From Arabidopsis thaliana (taxonomy: Eukaryota; Streptophyta; Magnoliopsida; Brassicales; Brassicaceae), in the NCBI RefSeq assembly GCF_000001735.4, contig NC_003070.9, positions 25,467,971 through 25,531,970 on the forward strand: a stretch of 64,000 bases of DNA. Reading direction: 5' to 3'. The notes beneath the pieces are model-generated. The model searched no databases, had not been told where the DNA came from, and saw only the letters and a list, made by a program, of their open reading frames with translations. Both the position numbers and the translations under genes were made by a program. This document shows positions 51,472 to 63,336 of the stretch, piece by piece (the first letter of the stretch is position 1; every line of letters begins with the position of its first letter).

Positions 51472-52804
51472 TCAAACGTTGGGGCCTAAAAGAGAGAGGA
51501 GAAAAGTCCTGTAATGACTAGTTGTATCAGAATGAACAGCATTGTACAAAGTCTTCTTGTATCTCTTACGGTATTCTGTGATGATGAACTGCATATCCAC
51601 CTCTGCTCTCGTCACCACGATTCTTATCAACGCCGTGTCATCTGTTCCTAATCCTTTCATTGATTTCCTCAATGCCTGCGCTTTCAGTTTTCGTTTTGTA
51701 AACTCGAAACCCTACATTGTTGTCTAAGAAAGGTTAGGTTACGTTACCTTTGCGAAATAGAAACAAGAGTTTTCAGCACATTGTAAAATTGTTAGAAGGA
51801 CATGCTCGAAGTTCCCGCGAGTCTCATCTCTTATGGCCTATCAAGATTGGAGAAAGAGAAGATCAAGATTTTGGAAATTTTCTGATTCTTGAGTAACAAG
51901 TTTCTGGATCTTGATTATATACCTTTCCAAGTTCTTTGCCGTACATGGAACGGTAAGTAGATCTTACAGCGACCAAATGAGTCCTGCTTCGGTCAGTGAA
52001 TATCTGAATCAACGTCTGGTCATCAGATTTATGCTTCCTTGCAACCGCGCTCTTGAGAGTCCTAGCATCGTTCTCTACACTCGCATTATCGATCTCTGGT
52101 CCTTCATATCGCGTAGTGTTCAAATACGCGAGCAAAACCTGTTACATATTACAATTTCTATTACTATTTGAACCAAAAGCATGGATCAAATAGAGAAAAC
52201 ATACTCTTTTGTGATTGCCAGAAGCTTCGGATTCGATGTCCTCTTCAAGTTTCACACCGAAAGTGTTTGAGTAGACCTGTTTGATCTGACGAAGCTGAGA
52301 GCCAGATCGTGTGCATATAATCTCAGCAATCGCTTTATGATCAGTCACGGCTCCTCTTAAGGAGCGTTTCAGTATTGAAGCGTCTCGCTCCACTGCTTCA
52401 GGCATCCACAAAAGAACGGCTTTCTGAAATCAAAAACGTTTTCAAAATGTTGTCTGCTAAAATCATGAATAAAAGTTTTTTTGTAAGGCTAAGATTTATT
52501 TACCTTGAGATGACCATGAAGCTCAGAGTGGAGACGTTTTCGGAGGTCATCCGAGAATTTGGTTTCGTATTCTTGTTCGATGAGAGCTCGTTGTGTTGCA
52601 TTGCGATGAGCTAAGATGTTGATGATCACCGAAGTATCGCAGCCTCTTCCTGCAAATTGCGAAAATATAAACTAAAATGTAACAAAACAAGTTGTTATAA
52701 ACTACATAAGAAGCGAATGCGTACGTACCTTTGAAGGCCTTAAAGAGTTGGTCAGCATCGACTCGAGGAGAAGGTACCGTCATTGGTATTTTCATTGTTG
52801 CCAT
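51472..52804 (-). CDS. ANN5: annexin 5
   Basis: A calcium- and phospholipid-binding annexin linked to pollen development and vesicle traffic. Six exons (52729-52804, 52504-52649, 52205-52423, 51923-52138, 51748-51837, 51472-51675) give 316 residues. All four annexin repeats are seen. Repeat 4 keeps a full type II calcium site (MKGLGTDD), repeat 1 has a changed GRGCDT, and repeats 2 and 3 ([14 protein letters not shown]) lack the glycine pattern. Exon 6 begins ALRKSMKG after CAG; an upstream in-frame acceptor at 51712 would add 12 residues, so splicing there is a possible isoform. The gene is divergent from IAR1, 550 bases apart. Confidence 0.95.
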
Positions 52805-53354
52805 TTTTTCTTTCTTCCTCTAAAGATTCCGAAGAAGATATTGTAAAACTCTATACCTTTCTTCTTTCTTTTTTTTGTTGTATTCTCTTGATTTTGTTTT
52901 TTCTTTTGTTTTGTTGGTGTGGTGTGATTTGTGGCGATTGGGTTTTGGGTTGAAATATGCAAAGGAAATGGACATTAGACCTTGATTTTAGGAGTTGAAT
53001 CCTCTGTTTCATTCGTGTAACGATGGATGCTTTGATGCATAAAATTTAACGGATAACATTTTTTAGGATCCGATAGATATCTCTATGTTTCATGATTATC
53101 ATCAACATAAAGACTTTTATAAGAGTTGTGTAGAGTCTGTAGCCTAGTAAAAGGGGGTTTTCGACTTAATTTCGAAACAATGGGCCAAAACTACAAATTA
53201 TAAAAAGATCTCCTAAGGTTTATTACTTTCCCCAAATGGATGTTGTCACTTTCGGAATCATAATCGGAATTATCATTCTCTTCTTCTGCATCGTCTGCTT
53301 CATCACTATTGAAGGCACTCGCTTCAACCGTCGCTCTTCTTAGCTCACTCAGAG
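52805..53354. promoter_or_regulatory. divergent promoter region of ANN5 and IAR1
   Basis: 550 bases between opposed start codons. The part near ANN5 has T-rich leader sequence. No clear TATA box. Confidence 0.5.
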
Positions 53355-56062
53355 ATGTCGTTCTCGCTGAGAAAGCTACTGGTTCCGATTCTGGTTTTGG
53401 TACTGTTTCTGGATCTGTGCGTTGAATCCGGATTCTCTCAGTCAACGCCGGCGCGTGACGATCACGTGCATCATCACGGTGGTGGGTGTAGTCATTCTCA
53501 TGACCACGACCACGACCACGATCATGATCATCATGTGAAGAAGACGACGGCGAAGGTGGAGATGAAGTTGCCGGAGGAGCTTGCTGAAGAGGAGGATATG
53601 AGATTATGTGGGTTTGGGCCTTGTCTTCATGATCACGATCACGAATCAAGTTCCACTCTTACGGGGTTTGGTAAATTTGGTTCCTTTAGCTACATTCTTC
53701 ATTGGGTTTTACAAATCATTACTTGATGATTAGAATCTCTTCTTCTTGTTGGTTTTTGTAGCTCTGTGGCTTAATGCATTGGGATGCTCTCTTTTAGTTA
53801 GCTTGGCCTCACTCATCTGCCTTGTTTTGCTTCCCATTATGTTTGGTAAGCAATTTTTTGTATACCTATGAAAACCAAAAAGCATTGCTTTTAATTGTCC
53901 TGGAGAAAATGCTCTCTTTCGTTTATTCATGTGCTATAATGTGTTCATGAGAGTAACTGTTTCAAGTCTTATGTTGCAACTAACAGTTCAAGGGAAGCCA
54001 TCAAAATGGTTCGTTGATTCTTTGGCTCTCTTTGGGGTAAGTCATTAGACTGACTACAGTAGCTTTTTCTTTGGCGGTGGTGGTTCTGAATGCAAGAAAA
54101 ATATTTTAGCAATATCTATACACTGTGTTTCGTCGCAACTTTATCACTTGGATGAGTTGGAAATGTTAATAATATATGATCTGTTGATTCAGTTAATTTG
54201 TTTACCAGGCAGGAGCTATGTTGGGAGATGCTTTTCTTCACCAACTGCCCCATGCTTTTGGTACAGTAATGGACACAAGTTTCTGATCTCTTTTTTAGTA
54301 TCTGCATTGTTTCATAATTTGGCTTTTATGCCTTCTCATTTTGTTTGCTTTTATATCTTCCTGAAGTGCAAAATATATTTATGGTTTGGCAGGTGGTGGC
54401 CACTCTCACTCTAATGATCACCATGAGAACCATGACCATCATGATCATTCTCATTCGGATTCGCCTTCACACTCACATTCTATACAAGATTTGTCTGTTG
54501 GATTGTCTGTTCTTGGTAAGTATCATAACACTTCCTCTTGTGTTTATTGAACAAAATATTTTGACAGAATTGACACTTTCAATCATCATTCTTAATTATC
54601 CAGCTGGGATTGTGGTCTTCCTTCTTGTGGAGAAGTTGGTGCGGTATGTCGAAGAAAACTCATCTGGGTCCAATACTTGGGGTCATCATCACCACCACCA
54701 CCATGCAGGCAGTAAGAAACTGAAGGATGAAGGCGATCATAACAACTTGGACCAACAATCTTCTTCTGATGCAATTGTAAATTCATCAGAGAAAGTCTCT
54801 GGCGGCTCTACAGATAAATCTCTCCGTAAGGTGAGAACACACTTCTATGTAAATATTTCTACCTGCAGCAGATGAGTTTTGAGTTGAACTCAAGAAGCAA
54901 GCAGAGTACAAAAACAAGGAACACATTAGTTTTGGTAGAATTTCTGTTTATCAGTCTCTTGCGTGAATGAGAGGTTTAGCATACTTAAATGTGGTACCTT
55001 TTCAGCTACGAGCTTCTATTTCTTCTGTTATATGCAAACATCTATTCTTTGAGCTTCTACTTGAAGCCCGAGTAGGATTCATCTTGTTATGGTTTCTGAG
55101 TAAACTTATCTATTTGCAGAGAAAGACTTCTGCTAGTGACGCTACTGATAAATCAGATTCAGGAACAGAAATTACTTCCGATGGAAAATCGGACAAACCA
55201 GAACAGGTGGAGACGCGTTCTTCGAGCCTAGTCTTTGGTTACCTCAACTTGTTCTCTGATGGTGTTGTAAGTACGTGTTCCCTTTTGAAATATTAAAGAG
55301 ATAGCTTCGATCGGGATGATGAAAGATTGCCAAGAGATGATTCGTCTGAGAAAATGAAGATTTTTTTTTGCTCTTTTTGTTGTGCAGCACAATTTCACTG
55401 ATGGAATGGCATTAGGAAGTGCGTTTCTCATCTATGGATCAGTTGGTGGTTGGTCAAGAACTATGTTTTTACTTGCCCACGAGCTTCCCCAAGAGGTCTC
55501 TACTCTATTTCCTAAACAAACCTAAAAATGTGCATAGCAACAAGTATCACCCCTTAAACAACTCCACGGAAACTTACATGCAGATAGGTGATTTTGGGAT
55601 TCTAGTAAGATCAGGCTTCACAGTAACAAAAGCACTCTTCTTCAACTTCCTCTCTGCACTCGTCGCACTTGCCGGAACTGCATTGGTAAGTCTTTTCTAT
55701 ATTAAAGCCTAGCAGTTCTCTAAAATATTGAAAACTGAACGGTGATGTTTTCTATCTGCCACAGGTTTTGGTCTGGGGAAATGAACCAGGACAATCATCG
55801 TTGATTGAGGTAGTAAACAACATATTTGCACTGCTTGCCTTAGATCTAGTTTGACTCATCTTATTGATTTGAATATATGTGGTGGTTGGTGATTAAAATC
55901 TTACAGGGATTCACAGCGGGAGGATTCATATACATAGCTGTTGCTGGAGTTCTTGCAGAAATGAACAACTCGGGAAAATCAACACTTAAAAACAGTGCCT
56001 GCCATTTGATATCTTTGATTCTTGGCATGAGTGTTGCTCTTTGCATCTCTCTTATAGAATGA
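53355..56062 (+). CDS. IAR1: zinc transporter IAR1 (ZIP/KE4 family)
   Basis: IAR1 is an ER/secretory-pathway ZIP transporter whose loss makes plants resistant to IAA-amino acid conjugates, thought to act by zinc supply to amidohydrolases. About 11 exons splice to 469 residues. A signal peptide (LLVPILVLVLFLDLCVESGFS) precedes a long His-rich region (SHSHDHDHDHDHDHH). Another His-rich loop follows (GGHSHSNDHHENHDHHDHSHS), then a His7 run (WGHHHHHHHAG). The transport core has the LZT/KE4 signature: HNFTDGMALG in one helix and HELPQEIGDF in the next. Membrane segments are seen at ALWLNALGCSLLVSLASLICLVLLPIMF, AGIVVFLLVEKLV, TKALFFNFLSALVALAGTAL and at the C-terminus. Confidence 0.96.
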
Positions 56063-56930
56063 TCTCATAACAATTGTTTTTGTAACCGATATAGAAATCC
56101 CAAGCTTGGGTTTTGTTGTTTTGACTACAGAAATATACTACCCAGTTCTTAACTTTTTGAATTGAAAAATTAGGCACATTTATAAACACACACTGATTAA
56201 ATTTCTTTTAGGGAGAGATTGAAAGCAAAGGCTAAAGGGTGTACAATCTGAATTTTGGTTCGTTTTCGGTTATTAAATTTAAAAACGAAATGACAACCGG
56301 ATTCTGTTTGGTTCGGTTAACCGGTTTGATACACTTCCTATTTTTATAAATTCTCTAATTTTGCAATTCGTTTGACCTATTAAACTCAACTGTAGTCAAA
56401 CTTAACATCTGTAATTCATTTAACAGAGTGTTAATTTTGACTAACATTATAATTCAATTTATTTTATGAAATTGTTGACAATATATTTGGGTTTTGGTCA
56501 ACCTAAAATGATTAAATTATGATTTTTTCAAATTTTGTTTCTATTTAAAATATTATCAAAGAAATTTAGATTTTAACTGGTTTATATTATAATTTGTTGC
56601 GTTTCGGTTCGGTTTTAATCGTGTAAACCGGATTGGATAGCAGTACCTGCATCAATCCACACGTGTGGTACTCAGGCGCACGAATGTAGTAAAGGATCAC
56701 ACGTGCCAGTTTGTATTATAAAGTGTTAAAAATATCAAAAAGAATTTGAAAAAACAGAGCGATTACAACGGTAGTAACGGATGGTAAAGGTAAGAAGAAC
56801 TCAAAATAGAGACAAAACATTTTCAGACATGACTTTTATCATTCTCCAGGTTAGAAGAAAGAAGAAGAAAACAGAGGAAGAAGCGAGAGAGAGAGAGGAA
56901 TAACAGATTAGGAGGGAGGCGGCTCGGACG
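56063..56930. other. intergenic, IAR1 3' end and ANTH gene promoter
   Basis: Contains more GGTTCGGTT-type sequence (56250-56340 and 56600-56640). The gene-proximal part has an A-rich leader ending in GAGAGAGAGAG at about 56887, a GAGA-type tract. Confidence 0.55.
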
Positions 56931-58070
56931 ATGAAGCTGTGGAAACGAGCTGCCGCCGCAATCAAAGACCGGAAAAGCTTACTAGCCGTTGGTTTCTCAC
57001 GGCGAAACAGCTCTTACCGGAACGCAGATCTCGAAGCAGCTATCATCAAAGCCACCTCCCACGACGATTCCTCCGTCGACTATTCCAACGCTCACCGTGT
57101 CTACAAATGGATCCGTTCTTCTCCTCTTAATCTCAAGACTCTCGTCTACGCAATCTCTTCTCGCGTTAACCACACGCGTAGCTGGATCGTTGCTCTTAAA
57201 TCCTTAATGCTTCTTCATGGTGTTCTCTGTTGTAAAGTACCTTCCGTTGTCGGAGAGTTTCGTCGTCTTCCTTTCGATCTTTCAGATTTCTCCGATGGTC
57301 ATTCTTGTCTTAGCAAGACTTGGGGATTCAACGTCTTTGTTCGAACTTACTTCGCTTTTCTTCATCATTACTCTTCCTTCTTGTCCGATCAGATTCATCG
57401 TCTCCGTGGTAACAACAGAAGATCGTTGGAGAAGACATCTGATTCTGTTATCCAAGAGCTTGAACGGATTCAGAAACTCCAGTCTCTCCTAGATATGATT
57501 CTTCAGATTCGACCTGTTGCTGACAACATGAAGAAGACTTTGATCTTAGAAGCTATGGATTGTCTCGTCATCGAAAGTATCAACATCTACGGTAGAATTT
57601 GCGGCGCGGTTATGAAAGTCCTTCCGTTGGCTGGAAAATCAGAGGCTGCAACGGTTTTGAAAATCGTCAACAAGACCACATCTCAGGGAGAAGATCTCAT
57701 CGTCTATTTCGAATTCTGCAAAGGTTTCGGTGTCTCGAACGCTCGAGAAATCCCTCAATTCGTTAGGATACCGGAGGAGGAAGTTGAAGCAATCGAGAAA
57801 ATGATCGATACCGTCCAAGAGAAGCCGAAGCTAGAGAAGGACGAAGAAAAAGAGGATGAGAAAGCTATGGTGGTGTTGGAGCAGCCGAAGAAGCTGCAGA
57901 CGATCATCACGGACAAATGGGAGATTTTCGAAGACGATTATCGGTGTTTCGATAGAAAAGACAAATGGGAGATTTTCGAAGACGAATATCATCAAAATCA
58001 TCTGCCTCTTATAACAATGAACCAACCAGTTTACATCACTTATACAATGCCAGATTTGATTACATTCTAG
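56931..58070 (+). CDS. ANTH/ENTH-type clathrin assembly protein (PICALM-like)
   Basis: An intronless gene of 379 residues, which is typical of many plant ANTH genes. The ANTH domain spans about 25-150 (ATSHDDSSVDYSNAHRVYKWIRSS...NHTRSWIVALKSLMLLHGVL), with the lipid-binding helical fold of AP180/CALM, and extends helically to about 285 (IYGRICGAVMKVLPLAGKSEAATVLKI). The C-terminal tail lacks the DPF/NPF repeats of animal AP180 but carries two copies of KWEIFED(D/E)Y about 16 residues apart, which fit the WxxFxD/E AP-2-ear motif. It likely recruits clathrin or AP-2 to membranes with bound SNARE cargo. It matches At1g68110. Confidence 0.93.
   Translation: MKLWKRAAAAIKDRKSLLAVGFSRRNSSYRNADLEAAIIKATSHDDSSVDYSNAHRVYKWIRSSPLNLKTLVYAISSRVNHTRSWIVALKSLMLLHGVLCCKVPSVVGEFRRLPFDLSDFSDGHSCLSKTWGFNVFVRTYFAFLHHYSSFLSDQIHRLRGNNRRSLEKTSDSVIQELERIQKLQSLLDMILQIRPVADNMKKTLILEAMDCLVIESINIYGRICGAVMKVLPLAGKSEAATVLKIVNKTTSQGEDLIVYFEFCKGFGVSNAREIPQFVRIPEEEVEAIEKMIDTVQEKPKLEKDEEKEDEKAMVVLEQPKKLQTIITDKWEIFEDDYRCFDRKDKWEIFEDEYHQNHLPLITMNQPVYITYTMPDLITF
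57912..57990 (+). repeat. 48-bp-period intragenic duplication encoding DKWEIFED
   Basis: A 26-base block starting GACAAATGGGAGATTTTCGA recurs at 57912 and 57960 with only one or two changes afterwards. It keeps the frame and encodes a doubled DKWEIFED(D/E)Y peptide near the end of the ANTH protein. Confidence 0.8.
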
Positions 58071-58325
58071 TGGTCGTTACAACAATCTGGATAAGGTTAA
58101 TTTTTGTTTGGTTCTGTACATAAACACTTTTTTACCTGTTGTATCTGAGTAAATTCAAAAAGAGGTACATTTTGAGATACATACCGATGTTTGATTCCGA
58201 GTTCAGATCATATCTAAACATACACAAAATATGAATCGATATCTAAACTGTAGGACAAAACCCACAACAACAAGAACAACAACAAAAAGGGATTTTCGAC
58301 AAAAGAGAGGCTCAGACTTTTTTAT

Positions 58326-59135
58326 TTATCTGATGGTGACGAACTTATTGGTTCCATGTTTAGCCCAATGAGACTTCAAATCAATAGGGTTTGAGAAATC
58401 AAAACCATCAGAAGAGAGTTTCTCAAGAACCTTCCTAAAAGCACCTTGGCTCATTTTCCTTCCAGCAATCCTCGCACCACGCCTTTTAGTATTAACCGGT
58501 AAAGGGTACATCGAAACATTAGTGGTACAACAAGCAGACTGCCATCCCCCGCAACCCCATCGGTAACACTGTTGAGGCATTCCGGTACACGAGCAAACCG
58601 GAACTGGTAAACCTCCAATATCCATAGAAACACCATTTATCACCATCTCTATACACTTCCTCAACAAAGGACTTCTCTCTCTTTGTACTCTTGGCATATT
58701 GTTATCCTTGAGCTTCTTCTCTTTCTTCACCTTAGGAACACCACCTCTCTGCCCACCACTACAATGCCTTCTCTTGACAGACTCATCAACCTCAGTCACC
58801 ACCTCGGGCTGCAAAAGCTGCATCGACTGAGTCATCCTAGAAACTTCAGGAACATTGCTGAAGAACTTGCTATCTTTGTGCTGGTTTAACCAACTATAAC
58901 TCATGAATGGTGCATCAGAGACAGTGTAATCACGCGGATACGACACAACACTGCTGCTACCGCCACCATAGACATTGGAAGGTGTTATGAAGTTTAGATT
59001 CTGACTATGAGGGGAGAGAAATGGCTTCTCGTTTCGGTCTAAGATACTTGGAATTAGTTGAAACCCTAGATTTGGTCTGAATTGTGACGGCTCGTAATAA
59101 CCCCAATTTCGATTATTCAATCCATCTTCTTCCAT
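58326..59135 (-). CDS. BPC3: BASIC PENTACYSTEINE 3, GAGA-binding transcription factor
   Basis: One coding exon gives 269 residues, counting from the second of two ATGs (59135); the first ATG at 59138 would add one Met. The conserved C-terminal DNA-binding region starts with RKCIEMVINGVSMDIGGLPVPVCSC and has the five-cysteine block VCSC...QQCYRWGCGGWQSACCT, the RRGARIAGRKMS basic segment and the family end DLKSHWAKHGTNKFVTIR. Such proteins bind (GA)n DNA and recruit Polycomb and other regulators. The N-terminus (MEEDG...) is the class I type without a long coiled coil. A 5' UTR intron runs 59151-59521 (GTAAGT...TTTACAG on the minus strand), ending just before the ATG. Confidence 0.95.
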   Translation of the reverse strand: MEEDGLNNRNWGYYEPSQFRPNLGFQLIPSILDRNEKPFLSPHSQNLNFITPSNVYGGGSSSVVSYPRDYTVSDAPFMSYSWLNQHKDSKFFSNVPEVSRMTQSMQLLQPEVVTEVDESVKRRHCSGGQRGGVPKVKKEKKLKDNNMPRVQRERSPLLRKCIEMVINGVSMDIGGLPVPVCSCTGMPQQCYRWGCGGWQSACCTTNVSMYPLPVNTKRRGARIAGRKMSQGAFRKVLEKLSSDGFDFSNPIDLKSHWAKHGTNKFVTIR

Positions 59136-59150
59136 CATAATCAAACTACA

Positions 59151-59521
59151 CTGTAAAGAAACAAACAAAAACACACATTTTTGGTCATAAAGATCATTCC
59201 TTTATATATATGTACAATCTAATCAACCATCTCTGTTCTAGTAACATTCCAAATTCTGAATCAATCCTCGAAAGAACACAACTTTGTAAATGGGTTTATG
59301 TCTTTTTAACAAAATCGAAGTCTAGGAACCAATGTAAGAGTTAAAACATAACAAAATTGGTCAGATTCGTTTATTAGGGTTTTCGAAATCTGACATTTTT
59401 CTAGGCAATGAAGAAACAGAGGAATAAATGTAACAGTAGAAGATATACGTCATCAATGGAGAAAAAGAGAAGTAAGAGTACAAATACGAAATACTTTAAG
59501 AAATGGAGAGAGGAAACTTAC
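59151..59521 (-). other. BPC3 5' UTR intron
   Basis: Read on the minus strand: donor TCG/GTAAGT at 59522/59521, acceptor TTTACAG ending at 59151, 371 bases, pyrimidine-rich 3' end. The coding ATG is 13 bases beyond the splice. Confidence 0.7.
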
Positions 59522-59791
59522 CGAGGATGGTGAATTCGATCTTTTTGTGTGTTTTTTGCCTTTTGAGAGAGATAAAGGGGACGGTGGAAGATAGATGGTA
59601 GAAAAGATGAGTTTTATACTATTTTAGTATTTTAATATGTTTGCAAAAATAATACTATTAATATTACAGCAAAAACAAGTAATATAAACATTATTAATGC
59701 ATTACGAAAGTATTTCACCAAAAAAAAAAATGCATTACGAAAGTACGAACATTATTAATTCAAATTGTGGTGACAAAATTCCGTAAAAAAA

Positions 59792-59930
59792 ATTGTTTCG
59801 ACAAATTTTGTAATTACATTCAAAAATGCGTTAAGAAAATACATTGGTAGCCAAAATTTATATTGTTTCGACAAATTTTTGTAATTACAATCAAAAATGC
59901 GTTAAGAAAATACATTGGTAGCCAAAATTT
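59792..59930. repeat. 70-bp direct tandem repeat
   Basis: Two adjacent copies start with ATTGTTTCGACAAATTTT at 59792 and 59862 and end with GGTAGCCAAAATTT. Copy 2 differs by one inserted T and one substitution. A shorter related duplication (TGCATTACGAAAGTA, about 59699 and about 59732) lies just upstream. Confidence 0.85.
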
Positions 59931-62796
59931 AATTTTTCGATTAGCAAATCATTTATTTTATTAGAACAATAAAATCGATGGTCTTAAAAAATAAATAAGA
60001 AGATAAGAAAATTATATTCTTACTAGATTATGTTGGTTTGCTGTTGTAATTGTCATTTCTCACTGTAGTAGAACTCTGTTTCAGCAATATCTTTAGCTAT
60101 GGTAAGCATATTTGTCTATTATTTATCACTGTTTAAGCGTAATTTTGACAGTGATAATCGAAAATGTAACAAGGCATGAGGCTTGGCTGAAAATGCCGAA
60201 TTTCAATTTTCAGTAATATATTCAAATTTTATATTTTCATAAAGACCATATTTGGTTTTTATAAGCTCTTGGTTAGACTTTTCAAAACAAAAAATATATC
60301 CTCTTGAAAAGCATACTATAATGACGATCCTTACAAATGTATTCTTAAATTTTTGTTTTAAGTTTTGATTAAGGAAAGCTAATGATTTTTCTCTATGTTA
60401 TATATGTGTGTTGACTTCTTTTGACGTGAAATGTTTGTAACGAAAGCAATAAGGCCGATGGCAAATCACTATCAATCATAAAAATGGTATGGCCAAAGCA
60501 AAGACTTTATGGATGTACCATAAGTTTCGAACTTTTTAGAGACTAGTACTTTCTCATAATAATCCCCCGACCATGTATATTTATTATTAAGCAAAACTAA
60601 AATATTAACATTTTATAATATATTGACAAAAGTATTCCTAAACATATTCCACAATGTTGTACAAGCATCGATCCCATATTCCCATTAACGCCGTTAATTA
60701 CTTACTAATGCTTTGGATAGGAAACAAAACAGAGTCAATACTAATTACTTGCAATACTTAAAAGCAAAAAAAAAAAAAAAGTTACGACAACATCTTTTTC
60801 GAAATCAACTGTATAAAGACTTTAGAATAAACTTCAAAAAGGTTTCTTGAGATTTTAGAAAGACTTGATAATTGGTGATTTTTAAAATTCTTTTATAATT
60901 CGTGGTATTGTAAATAGACACATACTATATAACATATAATATTTACTATTGTGAGATATTTTTCTTTATCAATTATTTGACCATGATCTATCGGTTGCGG
61001 AAAAAATCTACTATCACCCTTGGACGAGCCACTGAACTTGAGACCAGCCCTGTTGAACCAACTGATTGTCGTAACCAGTTGCAACTTAACATCACAAAGC
61101 ATTCTCTAATTTCTAGACAAGAAAGGTAAGTAAAAGTAGGGGTCATGTTCATCCGTGAGCATTAATAGGCTCAGCCTATTTTATGAACAAATGAACAAAC
61201 CATAATGATGACAATTGATACAAAAGTTACATACTATAAGATGTAATAATGATGAAAATGCAAAGGCAATAGATTAGAGTCGCGAGTAGGGTAAAGGCTT
61301 ACACCGTCCATGTGGCCATAAGATTTGGCAATGCTTTCTATGAAGATTATGACATAGAGACAAAGTCACTTTTTCTCTATATAATTATTATAACAAAAAA
61401 ATAAAATTAGAAATCTATATTTTAATTAGTCTTTTATGCGTTGTCAATATAAGTTTTCACCGATTCATCATTACTGCTTGGAAAGCAAAAAGCCAAAGGG
61501 TCCAATTCCCATGTTGTCATCACTATGCTCTTCCCTTAATTAAACCTAATTAATTAATACACTTGTTTTTGTTTGTTTTCTTGTACTCCTCTCCTTTATT
61601 CGTACTTGTCTTTTTTTAAACGAATCTCGCATCTAATCTCACCCCCTAAATCTTGCTTTTACATTATCACGTCCATATCACTCAAATCTCGTGGAATACC
61701 TCTATTTCGATCTTACTAAATTATCTTATGTAGATGATAGCTTTCTTTTGCATAATAATAGTTCAAGTTTTGCAGAAGTATAAAAAAGTTTGGTATAATT
61801 GATGACAAAAAATTGTTGGACATATAAACATCTACTTAGCATCATTTTGTTGGTTAGACTTAAATCTCAAAAATTTATTGCAGTTTTACCTTAAAACAGC
61901 CAACAAAATTGGAAATATAAATTAAAACATTTTGAAAAGCTAATGATGTTAAATCGTATATATAAGACAAAACATAATCGTCGTATTATCTCATTTAAAG
62001 ACTTTATTTTTTATTCGCTAAAAAAAAGCATTTAAAATCACCTCCAAATTTTATTTTAGCGATTTTGTTCTTGATATTGAATTGTGTATATATATCAACA
62101 AAACGAATTGAAGTGTTGTTTTGGACGAGTGTATATATATCTACTTTATTAAAGAAAATTGTTTGTAGAAGACAACATCACCTGCAATGCTTTATAATTC
62201 TAGTGTTCTTGTTTTTCTTTTACAGGGATTAATTTCCAAAACTTTTCTTTCGTTCGCCAGTTTAGTTTCTTTTATTTGGAATTTTGTATTTTACTTTGGT
62301 TCCTATAGGCTACGCGTAACATTGGCACATACTACTTTTTCATGTATGTAAGTAATTTCTGTAAAAGGCTACATTAAAGTCAATACTCTCCGTTTTGGGT
62401 TTCAGTGAAATCTAAAAAATGTCAATTTTACTTTTGAAGTTGCAACTTTCAGATAGCAACAAGAGCGAACGAGACAAATGCCTCAGGTTTCAGTGTACAG
62501 CTCCACTAAATGGTTTTCGGGTGCTATTATTTGTTTCATATAAATACATAAATACTACTCCATTTTTTCTAATTTAATGAGTAGTATTAACAAAAAAAAG
62601 AGTTATAGATAATGCTAAGTCTAAAGACCGGGGTAAATTCAAGGTAATACAAGTCAACAACTAAAAAAAACTAATTAAGGTAGTGAATTGAGTTCACGCA
62701 ATTAAATAAACTAGTTAAACGAGTAATTTGGACGAGGGTGAAGTTGCTACATGATCATAGTGGAGTTTAATTTACAAAAGAATAGGATAACAAAAC

Positions 62797-62818
62797 TATA
62801 TATATATATATATATATA
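62797..62818. repeat. (TA)11 microsatellite
   Basis: Eleven uninterrupted TA units in AT-rich intergenic DNA. Confidence 0.9.
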
Positions 62819-63316
62819 ACGTAGTGTCAAATAAATTAATTAGTGTGTTATTTTCAAATATACCCATAAAATCCTTTTATTTTCTAAAGAAAACACAAAA
62901 TAAATAATCGAATTTAAGTATGATTTTTATCCATTATTTTTGCCAAATAGAGGGTTCTTTACTGCATATATTCCTTAAATAAAGGAAAGAGGTGACTATT
63001 ATCCTAATTTCTTAAGTAAGAATGCGATTGTGAAAGTTTTGATATATCCAACTTTACAAAAAAAGAAAAAAAAGCATTGCATGTGATGAGAATCCATCTC
63101 CCCCATCCTCCCACCCATTCTTTCCAACTCAACCATCTCCTTTCTCTTCCTATTAATAAAGTATCATCTTCTTTTTGTTTCTCTTTTTATTTTTTAATGA
63201 AAAATAAAACTTTTAAAAAAATTTGTATTTACTTCAATTTTCTTACAGTTCCACTTGGATAGACAAATGCCCTTTAATGAGATGGTGGTGGACTTTAAGT
63301 ATATGTTATACGCACA

Positions 63317-63336
63317 ACACACACACACACACACAC
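63317..63336. repeat. (AC)10 microsatellite
   Basis: Ten uninterrupted AC units in intergenic DNA, a likely polymorphic marker between accessions. Confidence 0.9.

Noticed and set aside
53191..53649. 152-codon minus-strand frame over the first exon of IAR1
   Set aside because: Antisense of the His/Asp-rich coding repeats; composition (HDDHDRGRGRG) is explained by the sense strand.
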